Source: Anderseniella sp963700885
Lineage (GTDB): Bacteria > Pseudomonadota > Alphaproteobacteria > Rhizobiales > Aestuariivirgaceae
Direction: 5' to 3'
Assembly (NCBI GenBank): GCA_963700885.1
Contig: CAVOZJ010000005.1
Span: 1 to 64,000 of the forward strand
DNA length: 64,000 bases
Within the stretch, counting starts at the first letter, position 1; each line of letters opens with the position of its first letter. This document shows positions 32,908 to 41,277 of the stretch, in pieces. Under the pieces are notes generated by a model. The model saw only the letters and a program-made list of their open reading frames with translations. It had not been told where the DNA came from and ran no database searches. The translations under genes were made by a program, and so were the position numbers.

Positions 32908-33945
32908 ATGTTAAAGAAACTACTTGCTACAACCGCACTTGTGGCCTTTGCCGCCACATCCACGATGACCATTGCAAAAGCAGCCGAGGTCGATGGCCCG
33001 GAAGTCAAATGGAACGTATCACTATGGGGTAAGGAGCGCGCCTTTACAGCCGGATTTGAAAAACTTGCCGAACTGGTCAATGCCAAGACCGATGGCAAGT
33101 TCACCATGCAACTGCATTACGGTGAGGCACTTTCGAAATCCCGCGAAAACCTGGATGGTATATCCGTTGGCGCTTTTGAAGCCGCCATGACCTGCAACTT
33201 CTACCATCCACAGAAAAACCCCGGCCTGATGGTTTTGACCATGCCGTTCCTGCCAATGTCCAGCTGGGATGACAATCGCAATATCAGGGATGCGATTTAT
33301 GCCCACCCTGACATTGTCAAGGAACACGCCCAGTGGAACGCCATGCTTTACATGTCATCCTACCTGCCGCAGTACGAATTTCTCGGCAAGGGTGAACCTC
33401 CAATGAAACTGGATGACTGGAAGGGTAAAACCGTGCGCGCCGGCGGTGGTCTCGGCAAGGCCATGCAGGTCATGGGCGCAACGCCGACCAGTTCAACCGC
33501 AACCGAGGTGTATACCGGGGTACAGCAAGGCACCATGGACGCCGCCTCGTTCCCGTTTACCTATTCTCACGTGGCCTACAAGATCCACGAAGTAACCGAC
33601 TGGTTCACTGCAAACCTGTCACCAGGTACTTCTGATTGCCCGTTGATATTTTCCAAGACTGCGTTTGATGCACTTCCGGATCAGTACAAGAAGCTGCTGA
33701 TGGACGTAAGGGACGAGGCTGCCAAGGCCCAGATCCAGGCCTATATAGACATCGACAAGGTCAATCTGCCGATGCTCGAGGAAAAGCTGAAAAAGGTTAC
33801 CTACACCGAAGAGCAGTTGGCATCGTTCCGCAAGGCTGCCGGCAAACCTGTCATCGACGAGTGGATTGCAGAGAACAAGGACAGCTTCGATGCCAAGGGT
33901 CTGGTCGAACTGGTCTACACGACAGTTGGCAAAAATTACGACTAG
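32908..33945 (+). CDS. TRAP transporter substrate-binding protein
   Basis: This 345-residue periplasmic protein has a signal peptide (LLATTALVAFAATSTMTIAKA). The DctP fold is visible: WGKERAFTAGFEKLAELVNAK, GEALSKSRENLDGISVGAFE, the hinge PMKLDDWKGKTVRAGGG, and Arg in KTVRAGG (about 170-176), which normally binds a substrate carboxylate. GVQQGTMDAASFP follows. The ligand is probably an organic acid but is not defined. It is the first gene of a P-Q-M operon. The real start is the ATG at 32908 preceded by GGGAG at about 32893; a longer open frame upstream overlaps the previous gene. Confidence 0.9.
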   Translation: MLKKLLATTALVAFAATSTMTIAKAAEVDGPEVKWNVSLWGKERAFTAGFEKLAELVNAKTDGKFTMQLHYGEALSKSRENLDGISVGAFEAAMTCNFYHPQKNPGLMVLTMPFLPMSSWDDNRNIRDAIYAHPDIVKEHAQWNAMLYMSSYLPQYEFLGKGEPPMKLDDWKGKTVRAGGGLGKAMQVMGATPTSSTATEVYTGVQQGTMDAASFPFTYSHVAYKIHEVTDWFTANLSPGTSDCPLIFSKTAFDALPDQYKKLLMDVRDEAAKAQIQAYIDIDKVNLPMLEEKLKKVTYTEEQLASFRKAAGKPVIDEWIAENKDSFDAKGLVELVYTTVGKNYD

Positions 33946-34044
33946 TTAACGCTCAGGTCGCCACGGATCTGTGCTGCCAGGCAAAAGTCAGCGGTACGGT
34001 AATCCGTGGCGACGTCGATTGACCTTTGTCCGGGGAGGCGGGAA

Positions 34045-34659
34045 GTGGCAGAAAACCCAACAGGCGACAGGGACGGACTGGGCAGGTTTCTGGCACGAGC
34101 CGACCGGCTGCTATCGCCTGTCGAGGACCTGACAAATTTCCTGTCCGGCTTGCTGATATTTGGCCTGATGTTCCTTGGTATGCTGCAGATCGTACTGCGG
34201 ACGGTTTTCCGCTCGCCCATGTTCGGTTACATCGACGTGGTGGAAGCCACAATGATCGCCTTTGCATTGCTCTCGATTTCGCAGGTCCAGCGGTTGGGTG
34301 GCCATGTGCGCATGGAAATCCTTGTCGGATATCTGAAAGGCGCCGCGCTGTGGACTGCGGAAACCATTGGTGTTGCGGTGCAGATCATAATTGTCGCCAT
34401 CCTGATCCCTTACTCATACAGCCACTTCTTACGATCATGGAGCTTTGGTGATTCAACCATCGACATCGAACTGCCCACGTGGCCGGCCAAATTGCTCGTA
34501 CCGGTCATGCTGGCTGTGTTGCTGATAAGGCTTGTTATCCAGTTGCTCGGATACATTCGCCTTGCCGTCAACCCCGGCCTTGCCCCGATTGCTGTTCCGC
34601 TCATGAAGTCTGTGGAACAGCACGCCGAAGACGAGATCAAGGGAGCAAGCACCCCATGA
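34045..34659 (+). CDS. TRAP transporter small permease (DctQ-like)
   Basis: This 204-residue protein with four TM segments is the small membrane subunit of a TRAP transporter. The GTG at 34045 is preferred because GGAGG lies six bases upstream; an ATG at 34006 lacks such a site. It has the typical FLSGLLIFGLMFLGMLQIVLR first helix and the SISQVQRLGGHVRMEILVG loop seen in DctQ proteins. Its stop overlaps the large-permease start (ATGA), so the two subunits are co-translated. Confidence 0.88.
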   Translation: MAENPTGDRDGLGRFLARADRLLSPVEDLTNFLSGLLIFGLMFLGMLQIVLRTVFRSPMFGYIDVVEATMIAFALLSISQVQRLGGHVRMEILVGYLKGAALWTAETIGVAVQIIIVAILIPYSYSHFLRSWSFGDSTIDIELPTWPAKLLVPVMLAVLLIRLVIQLLGYIRLAVNPGLAPIAVPLMKSVEQHAEDEIKGASTP

Positions 34660-36017
34660 TCATCGGCCTTGATGCCTTCACCACCGGCATAGCCGGCGTG
34701 TGTCTGCTTATTGTTCTCGTATTGCTGGGCGTACGTGTATTCGCTGCTGCAGCCATAACAGGCTTTCTCGGACTGCTGGAACTGAAGGGCTGGCATGTTG
34801 CTGCCTCCATAGCCGGTCAGATACCGCACTCCAAGACGGTCACCTACCCCCTGTCGGTCCTGCCGTTGTTCATTCTGATCGGTTTTCTGGCGTTTTATGC
34901 CGGTCTAACGAGACGCCTGTTTGAAGCCGCGCGGCGCTGGATGGGCTGGGTGCCGGGCGGACTGGCCGTTGCAACCGTCATCGCAACGGCGGGATTTGCG
35001 GCGGTTTCCGGAGCATCCACCGCGACAGCGGCCGTCTTCTCCCGCGTCGCCATCCCGGACATGCTGCAGAACGGCTACGACAAGCGCCTGACTGCCGGCG
35101 TTGTCGCTGCCGGTGGCACGCTGGCCTCGCTCATTCCACCCTCTGCCATCCTGGTCATCTATGCGATTATCGTGGAGCAGTCAGTGGGAAAATTGCTGCT
35201 CGCCGGTTTCCTGCCGGGGCTTTATTCCGCAGTAGTCTACGTAATTCTCATTGTCGGCATGTGCTGGTGGAACCCTAAGCTGGGCAGCCCGATCGGTGGT
35301 TTTTCCTGGAAACAGCGGTTCGAGAGCATCCCCGGTACATTGCCAATCTTCGTCGTTGTCGGGGTTATTTTCTCAGCCATCTATACCGGTTCAGCCACAC
35401 CGACGGAAGCTGGCGCGCTTGGTGCCATGGTGGTGTTCCTGTTCTATCTGTGGCGTGCATTCCGCGAGAACGAGCTGTCGAAAATGTCAGGCCGCCTGAA
35501 GGAAGCTCTGGTTGAAACCGCGCGCCTGTCAGCAATGATATTCACCCTGATCTGGGGCGTGTTTCTGTTTGTCCGGTTTCTGGGTTTTGCCGGATTGCCG
35601 GCGGCGTTTTCCGGCTGGGTCGTCACGCTGGACGTACCCCCGATTGTCATCATGCTGTGCATCCTGCTTGCCTATGCGGTGCTTGGCATGTTCATGGATG
35701 CCATCGGCATGTTGATCCTGACATTACCCGTTGTTTACCCGGCGGTTATCGCACTCGGATATGATCCGATCTGGTTTGGGATCATTGTAGTGAAAATGGC
35801 TGAGATTTGCCTGATCACGCCACCCATCGGATTGAACTGTTTCGTGGTTGCAGGAGTGTCGCGTGATTTGACCGACGAAGACGGTAACTCTCTGGAGATT
35901 CCGCTGCAGGATGTGTTCCGCGGCATTGGCCCGTTCTTTGTTGCCGATGTGGTGACCGTGGCCGGGTTGCTGGCGTTCCCCGGCATCATCACCTGGTTGC
36001 CAAGCCTGATGGACTAG
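34656..36017 (+). CDS. TRAP transporter large permease (DctM-like)
   Basis: This 453-residue protein with about 12 TM segments is the main TRAP transport subunit, driving sodium-coupled uptake from the binding protein. DctM hallmarks include PLFILIGFLAFYAGLTRRLF, the substrate-site GASTATAAVFSRVAIPDM, GGTLASLIPPSAILVIYAI and CLITPPIGLNCFVV (about 387-400). It completes the P-Q-M operon. A longer open frame upstream is the overlapping dctQ region. A minus-strand transaminase converges 50 bases downstream. Confidence 0.92.
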   Translation: MIIGLDAFTTGIAGVCLLIVLVLLGVRVFAAAAITGFLGLLELKGWHVAASIAGQIPHSKTVTYPLSVLPLFILIGFLAFYAGLTRRLFEAARRWMGWVPGGLAVATVIATAGFAAVSGASTATAAVFSRVAIPDMLQNGYDKRLTAGVVAAGGTLASLIPPSAILVIYAIIVEQSVGKLLLAGFLPGLYSAVVYVILIVGMCWWNPKLGSPIGGFSWKQRFESIPGTLPIFVVVGVIFSAIYTGSATPTEAGALGAMVVFLFYLWRAFRENELSKMSGRLKEALVETARLSAMIFTLIWGVFLFVRFLGFAGLPAAFSGWVVTLDVPPIVIMLCILLAYAVLGMFMDAIGMLILTLPVVYPAVIALGYDPIWFGIIVVKMAEICLITPPIGLNCFVVAGVSRDLTDEDGNSLEIPLQDVFRGIGPFFVADVVTVAGLLAFPGIITWLPSLMD

Positions 36018-36068
36018 AATTGATCAGGTTTGTGACGTTTGGTTTAGTTAACCAAAAGTCATCCTGAC

Positions 36069-36926
36069 CTAGGCGATGCCGGCTTCCGCCTTGATTTCCG
36101 CAATATAGGCTTCGCGCATCCTGCGGGTTATCGGGCCGGGCTGACCTCCACCTATCATCGTGCCGTCAATCTCTACAACCGGCATGACCAGTGTTGTTGC
36201 CGACGACAGAAAGGCTTCATCTGCAGCCAGTGCTTCTTCCACCGAAAACAGCCGTTCTTCAAGTTTCACATTGTGATCGGCACATAGTTGCAGAAGCACC
36301 TTGCGTCGAATACCCGGCAGGATGGAGTTGGACAGTGGCCGTGTTATGATGGTGTCGTCCCTGACAATATAGGCCGTTGAAGATGTGCCTTCCGTCACGA
36401 AACCGTCTTCAACCATCCAGCCCTCGAAACCACCCTTTTCAACCGCCTCCTGCTTGGCCATCACCTGGCCCAGCAACGCCACAGACTTGATATCACGGCG
36501 CTTCCAGCGAATATCTTCCACTGTAACCACCTTCACGCCTGTTGTGGCGTTCGGATTGTCGATCAACGATTTTTTCATGGTGAAGGCTGCAACTGATGGA
36601 ACGGTATCCTTCGGGAACGCGAAATCTCGATCGGCAACACCGCGGGTAATCTGTGAATAAACACCCCCCTCGTTGAGGCCGTTCAACTGGATGAGCCTGT
36701 CGTGCATGGCGAGATAGTCGGCTTCGCTCATCGGCATGCCGATACGCAATTCGCCCAGAGAGCGCTTCAATCGCTCCAGAAATGGCGCCTTGTCCACCAT
36801 CTTGCCTCCGACAACGGGCACAACTTCATAGATGCCGTCACCGAATACGAATCCGCGATCAAAGATCGACACTTGCGCCTTGTCCTCGGGCACATACTGG
36901 CCATTTACAAAAACCGTACGGGCCAT
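36069..36926 (-). CDS. D-amino-acid transaminase-like PLP enzyme (class IV)
   Basis: This 285-residue fold-type IV PLP enzyme has the ATG at 36926 preceded by AGGAGG. It begins MARTVFVNGQYVPEDKAQVS, then FDRGFVFGDGIYEVVPVVGG (about 22-41), typical of D-alanine aminotransferase. The PLP lysine lies in RRDIKSVALLGQVMAKQ (Lys about 146), followed by EGWMVEDGFVTEGTSST and the phosphate-binding PGIRRKVLL. Branched-chain aminotransferase is the main alternative, but the length and the DRG-FGDG-YEV pattern favour D-amino-acid transaminase. It is divergent from the MBL gene. Confidence 0.82.
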   Translation of the reverse strand: MARTVFVNGQYVPEDKAQVSIFDRGFVFGDGIYEVVPVVGGKMVDKAPFLERLKRSLGELRIGMPMSEADYLAMHDRLIQLNGLNEGGVYSQITRGVADRDFAFPKDTVPSVAAFTMKKSLIDNPNATTGVKVVTVEDIRWKRRDIKSVALLGQVMAKQEAVEKGGFEGWMVEDGFVTEGTSSTAYIVRDDTIITRPLSNSILPGIRRKVLLQLCADHNVKLEERLFSVEEALAADEAFLSSATTLVMPVVEIDGTMIGGGQPGPITRRMREAYIAEIKAEAGIA

Positions 36927-36993
36927 GCTTGCGCCTCCTGGAAAGTGGTTGAACGTCTTGACTTCACATACACCCGACACGATGTGCCACAAG

Positions 36994-38013
36994 ATGCCGG
37001 AAGACCACAAGTCATATCACCAGAGCGACCTCAGCGTGCACCATGACGGCGAACGATATCATGTGCCGGCACACAATGTGGTCAACTGCACCAGCGATTT
37101 CTGGAAGTGGCAGACCTCGGGAGCAAGACGGAAATGGCCGAAATGGATCGACAATGAACCCCATTCTCCACCACCCCGGCGGGTGCACGGCGACGATCTG
37201 TCAGCAACCTGGATCGGCCACGCTACAGTCTTGATCCAGACCGGTGGTGTGAACATTGTGACCGATCCGTTTTTTTCTATGCGGGCAAGCCCGGTCCAGT
37301 TGGCCGGACCCAGGCGGGTCCGCGACCCCGGCATCGCACTGCAGGACCTGCCGCCGGTTGATCTGATACTGCTCAGCCACAACCACTACGATCACATGGA
37401 TTTGCCGGCCTTGCGCAAGCTTGTCAGGCAGCATGACGCCCCGATCATCACACCATACGGCAACAAACGCATCATCAAACGGTGGATAAGGCAGGCTAAA
37501 GTTGTCGAACGTGGCTGGCATGAACCGTTTGAACATTCACCCGGCATTGTAGTTACGCCGACACCGGCCCTGCATTGGTCAAAACGCACTTTCCATGACC
37601 GCAACAGGGCGCTTTGGTCAGCCTTCATGATCCAGGCAGGCACGCGCCAGGTATATTTTGGCGCTGATACCGGTTTTGGAACAGGCGAACATTTCGTCCA
37701 GATCAACAGCAGGTATGGCGGACCGGATCTGGCACTCCTGCCCATTGGCGCCTATGAACCGCGCTGGTTCATGAAGCCGCAGCACATCAACCCGGACGAA
37801 GCCGCACAAGCTCACAAGCTGCTGGGCGCGAAGGCATCGCTCGCCATTCATCATTCCACCATACAACTGACCGATGAGGCAATTGATGCGCCCGCCGCGG
37901 CGCTGCGGGCGGCCAAAACCAAACACCGTATTGCAGATCATGAGTTCCGCACCGTTGCGGTTGGCGAAACATGGCGGCAGGACAGTCTCGTCAAGGCTAC
38001 CGAGCCGTGGTAA
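36994..38013 (+). CDS. Metallo-beta-lactamase-fold hydrolase (NAPE-PLD/UlaG-like)
   Basis: This protein of about 339 residues has a metal site HNHYDHMD (residues 129-136), an H-x-H-x-D-H motif that binds two zinc ions. ATWIGHATVLIQTGGVNIVTDP before it is typical for the L-ascorbate-lactonase/N-acyl-phosphatidylethanolamine phospholipase branch. Further ligands are likely in YFGADTGFG (about 226-234) and the later AIHHSTIQ. The substrate is unknown. The start is uncertain (36982 or 36994); the frame is open further upstream, but that region belongs to the divergent transaminase gene. Confidence 0.8.
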   Translation: MPEDHKSYHQSDLSVHHDGERYHVPAHNVVNCTSDFWKWQTSGARRKWPKWIDNEPHSPPPRRVHGDDLSATWIGHATVLIQTGGVNIVTDPFFSMRASPVQLAGPRRVRDPGIALQDLPPVDLILLSHNHYDHMDLPALRKLVRQHDAPIITPYGNKRIIKRWIRQAKVVERGWHEPFEHSPGIVVTPTPALHWSKRTFHDRNRALWSAFMIQAGTRQVYFGADTGFGTGEHFVQINSRYGGPDLALLPIGAYEPRWFMKPQHINPDEAAQAHKLLGAKASLAIHHSTIQLTDEAIDAPAAALRAAKTKHRIADHEFRTVAVGETWRQDSLVKATEPW

Positions 38014-38053
38014 TCATGACCGTAACCAAAAAAATTCTCAGGAGATACCAGGC

Positions 38054-39214
38054 ATGTCAGCAATTATAGGTTGGGCACATTCACAATTCGGCAAGCTCGA
38101 AGACGATGATCTTGAAAACATGCTGGCAAGGGCGTGCAGGCAGGCCGTGGAAGATGCCGGCATCGGGTTTGACGAGGTAGATGCCATTTATGTCGGTAAT
38201 TTCGGAATGTTTGAGAAACAGTCATTTCCGGCATCTTTTGCGCTGGAAGCAGACCCTGCCCTGCGCTTCAAACCGGCTACACGGGTTGAAAATGCCTGCG
38301 CGACCGGATCTGCTGCCGTACACATGGGGCTCAACGACCTGGCATCAAAAAAGTCACGTTTCGTGTTGGTGGTCGGGGCCGAAAAGATGACATCTGCTCC
38401 AGGCAGCGTCATCGGCGACGTGTTGCTCAATGCGTCCTATCGCAAGACCGAAGCTGATACGCCGGGTGGATTTGCAGGTGTGTTTGCACGTATCGCCGAT
38501 CTTTACTTTCAGCGCTATGGCGACCAGTCCGAGGCCATGGCGAGAATTGCTGCAAAAAACCACGCCAATGGTGTCCACAATCCCTTTGCGCAGATGCGCA
38601 AGGATTTTGGCTTTGAGTTCTGCAACACGGTTTCCGACAAGAACCCGACCGTGATTGGCGCCATTCGCAGAACTGATTGCTCGCTTGTATCTGATGGCGC
38701 GGCAGCGGTAGTCATGACCGACACCGAAACCGCCTTGCGGTTTCCCAAGGCGGTGCATTTTCGCGCTGCTGCCCACGCACAGGATTATTTGCCGATGGCA
38801 AAACGCGATATTGTTGCATTTGAAGGTTGCGAGCAGGCGTGGAGCGAGGCACACCGGCAGGCGGGAACCTCGCTGGACGATTTGTCTTTTGTCGAAACCC
38901 ATGACTGCTTCACCATTGCCGAATTGATTGAGTATGAAGCCATGGGACTGACACCAAGAGGTCAGGGCGCTCGTGCAATCGCCGAAGGCTGGACTGCCAG
39001 GGACGGCAAGCTGCCGGTGAACCCGTCCGGCGGACTGAAATCCAAAGGCCATCCGATTGGCGCCACCGGAGTGTCCATGCACATCATGGCGGCCATGCAG
39101 TTGACTGAAAGTGCCGGTGACATGCAGCTTGAGGCCCCTGAACTCGCAGGCATCTTCAATATGGGCGGCGCCGCAGTGGCCAATTATGTGTCAATTCTTG
39201 AGCGTTTGCGTTAG
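38054..39214 (+). CDS. Thiolase-family acetyl-CoA acetyltransferase
   Basis: This 386-residue thiolase is of the SCP2/SCPx-like branch. The ATG at 38054 has GGAG 10 bases upstream. The nucleophile Cys82 is in ENACATGSAAV; ETHDCFT (about 285-291) supplies an active-site His in place of the NEAF motif of classic thiolases; and SGGLKSKGHPIGATGV (about 328-343) is the C-terminal catalytic segment, with the usual second Cys replaced near NMGGAAVANY. Such enzymes can be inactive as biosynthetic thiolases and act on branched or steroid-like acyl-CoA. It follows the MBL gene by 40 bases. Confidence 0.85.
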   Translation: MSAIIGWAHSQFGKLEDDDLENMLARACRQAVEDAGIGFDEVDAIYVGNFGMFEKQSFPASFALEADPALRFKPATRVENACATGSAAVHMGLNDLASKKSRFVLVVGAEKMTSAPGSVIGDVLLNASYRKTEADTPGGFAGVFARIADLYFQRYGDQSEAMARIAAKNHANGVHNPFAQMRKDFGFEFCNTVSDKNPTVIGAIRRTDCSLVSDGAAAVVMTDTETALRFPKAVHFRAAAHAQDYLPMAKRDIVAFEGCEQAWSEAHRQAGTSLDDLSFVETHDCFTIAELIEYEAMGLTPRGQGARAIAEGWTARDGKLPVNPSGGLKSKGHPIGATGVSMHIMAAMQLTESAGDMQLEAPELAGIFNMGGAAVANYVSILERLR

Positions 39215-39263
39215 GCAATTGCCCATATTTTAATCAACCCGGTCGGTTGTGATAGGTTCTGCA

Positions 39264-39290
39264 GATTTTGCATGGAAATTATGCAAAATC
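39264..39290. promoter_or_regulatory. Candidate NtrC-binding site upstream of amtB
   Basis: A perfect inverted repeat GATTTTGCAT-N7-ATGCAAAATC occurs 68 bases before the amtB start. Its core TGCATGGAAATTATGCA has the TGCA-N9-TGCA spacing of NtrC sites (17 bp, consensus TGCAC...GTGCA). I do not find a convincing sigma-54 -24/-12 promoter behind it. Confidence 0.5.
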
Positions 39291-39357
39291 CGTTTGCGCG
39301 TGCTTCGCATTTGATTAAGCCTTCGGCAAATCTGGCAACTGCGGAAGGACAACACCA

Positions 39358-40576
39358 ATGGTAAATGGCGCTGATACGGCCTGGGTTCTCACGTCAACTG
39401 CACTTGTTCTGTTCATGACACTGCCGGGACTGGCGTTGTTTTATGCAGGTCTGGTCAGATCGAGAAACATCCTGTCGGTTCTGATGCAGTGTGTGGCGAT
39501 TGCCTCTCTCATGTCGCTGCTGTGGCTGGTTGCCGGGTACTCACTGGCATTTGCAGAAGGCACATCATGGGTCGGCGGACTTGGTAAAATGATGCTGGCC
39601 GGCGTCACCCGCGGCCAGGTCTTTGAAGGCACCGGCATTCCCGAGAGCCTGTTCTTCATGTTTCAGATGACTTTTGCCATCATCACCCCCTGCCCTGATC
39701 GTCGGCGCCTTCGTCGAACGGATCAAGTTTTCCGCCGTGTTGCTGTTCTGCAGCCTCTGGCTGCTGCTGGTCTATGCTCCCGTAACCCACTGGGTGTGGG
39801 GCGGTGGCTGGCTCGGCGCCATGGGCGTCAAGGATTTTGCGGGGGGCATCGTGGTTCACGTCACCGCCGGAGTGGCAGCCATTGTGGTGGCAGTCATGAT
39901 TGGCTCACGCACCGGTTTTCCGTCCCAAGTTCAGCCGCCGCATGCGCCCTGGATGGTAATGGCTGGCGCTTCAATGCTGTGGGTAGGCTGGTGTGGATTT
40001 AACGCCGGCAGTGCGCTTTCTGCCGGTGCCGATGCCGGTATGGCCATGCTGGTTACCCATGTATCGGCAGCAACCGCGACGCTTGTCTGGGTTTGCATAG
40101 AATGGCAGCGTTTCGGCAAGCCCAGCCTTGTAGGTGCTGTCACCGGCACCATAGCAGGCCTTGCCACCATCACCCCGGCATCCGGCTTTGTCGGTCCGGT
40201 TGGCGGATTGACCTGCGGCCTGGCAGGCGGCGTCATCTGCTACCTGGCTGTGAATGTGATCCGGAATCGCTTGCAGATTGATGATTCGCTGGACGTCATG
40301 GCTGTGCATGGCGTGGGCGGAGCGACCGGCACCTTGCTGGCCGCCTTTTTGATGAGCGCCAGCCTGGGTGGTGTCGGTTTTGCAGAAGGCGCCAGTGCAG
40401 GCAGTCAGTTCGTTGTGCAACTCACAGGTGTTGTGGCTGCCGCCATGTACTGCGCGATTGTCAGTGTGGTCATTGTCATTTTCGTCAGGGCCACAACCGG
40501 CTTGCGGGTAACTGTAGATGAAGAGCGCGAGGGGCTTGACCTCGCATCACATGGTGAAACCGGCTACAATTATTAG
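39358..40576 (+). pseudogene. amtB: Ammonium transporter AmtB, frameshifted in a C-run
   Basis: The coding region reads as AmtB in two frames. The first part begins MVNGADTAWVLTSTALVLFM, has the GLALFYAGLVRSRNILS region and reaches FMFQMTFAIITP. The continuation ALIVGAFVERIKFSAVLLF is in another frame to the stop at 40574-40576. A single extra C in the five-C run at 39686-39690 explains the break exactly. The remainder carries HVTAGVAAIVVAVMIG, GWCGFNAGSAL and AVHGVGGATGTLLAA with conserved pore histidines. The gene is otherwise undamaged, so sequencing error or a very recent mutation is likely. No signal for programmed frameshifting is seen. Confidence 0.88.
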
Positions 40577-40665
40577 TCTCACGACCCTGGAGCGACATGG
40601 ACTCACTTGACCCGATAATGTTGCTGCAAAATTTTGGAAGCCAACAGAATGCAGGAGTTTGCACG

Positions 40666-41004
40666 ATGAAATTCATCATAGCCATTATTCAGCCGCACCG
40701 GCTTGATGCTGTTCGCGAGGCGCTGTCTGCTATTGGCGTAGCCGGAATGACGGCATCCGAAGTAAAAGGTTTTGGCCGTCAGGGCGGCCATTCCGAAATC
40801 TATCGCGGCGCTGAATACACCGTGCACTATCTGCCAAAGGTGAAGCTCGAGATTGCCGTAAACAGCGAAGTCGCGGACAAGGTGGTTGAATCCATTACCG
40901 CGGCAGGCCGCACCGGTAAAATCGGCGATGGCAAGATCTTTGTGCTCGACCTCGAGAACGCCTTGCGTATTCGCACCGGTGAGACAGGTACCGAAGCGCT
41001 TTAA
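40666..41004 (+). CDS. glnK: Nitrogen regulatory protein P-II (GlnK)
   Basis: This 112-residue P-II protein starts MKFIIAIIQPHRLDAVREAL. The T-loop GAEYTVHYLPK carries Tyr51, the uridylylation site, and TGKIGDGKIFVL (B-loop, about 87-98) binds ATP and 2-oxoglutarate. GlnK blocks AmtB when nitrogen is plentiful, and linkage to amtB favours the name glnK over glnB. Here it follows amtB, whereas the common order is glnK-amtB. The start at 40666 fits GCAGGAG at about 40651; a longer frame upstream is not P-II-like. A MITE-like element begins 9 bases after the stop. Confidence 0.92.
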   Translation: MKFIIAIIQPHRLDAVREALSAIGVAGMTASEVKGFGRQGGHSEIYRGAEYTVHYLPKVKLEIAVNSEVADKVVESITAAGRTGKIGDGKIFVLDLENALRIRTGETGTEAL

Positions 41005-41012
41005 AGCCATTC

Positions 41013-41277
41013 ATACCAGATCCCAGTAACAGCGACCCATTTCACCGGAGCGATTTTTTCCGCCGGCAAGGCGCGTGTCGCGCCGTGGTACATGTACCAC
41101 AAGCGGCGCGCAACGTAGCTGGCGGGAAAAAGCGCCCGGCCCTCCGGGTGGGTCATAGCGGCACATCGGGTGCGTTGCAATGCTTGCCCGATGCACCACA
41201 TCGCGCTGCGCACTGCGCCTGCCCGAGTGAACCGCTATGATCCCATGAAATGAGTCGCTGTTACTGGGATCTGGTAT
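41013..41277 (-). mobile_element. 265-bp MITE-like structured repeat, copy 2
   Basis: This is the reverse complement of 25437-25701, of the same length with about four base differences by eye. The terminal inverted repeats are 41013-41044 and 41246-41277, with one mismatch between them. It fills the whole gap between convergent glnK and the molybdenum-hydroxylase gene, and its last base forms part of the latter's TGA stop. It may serve as a bidirectional terminator in this spot. Confidence 0.85.

Noticed and set aside
39674..40576. Separate short ammonium transporter gene starting at 39674
   Set aside because: The ATG at 39674 lies inside the first AmtB frame, and the translation becomes AmtB-like only from ALIVGAF. 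A one-base frameshift explains the data better.
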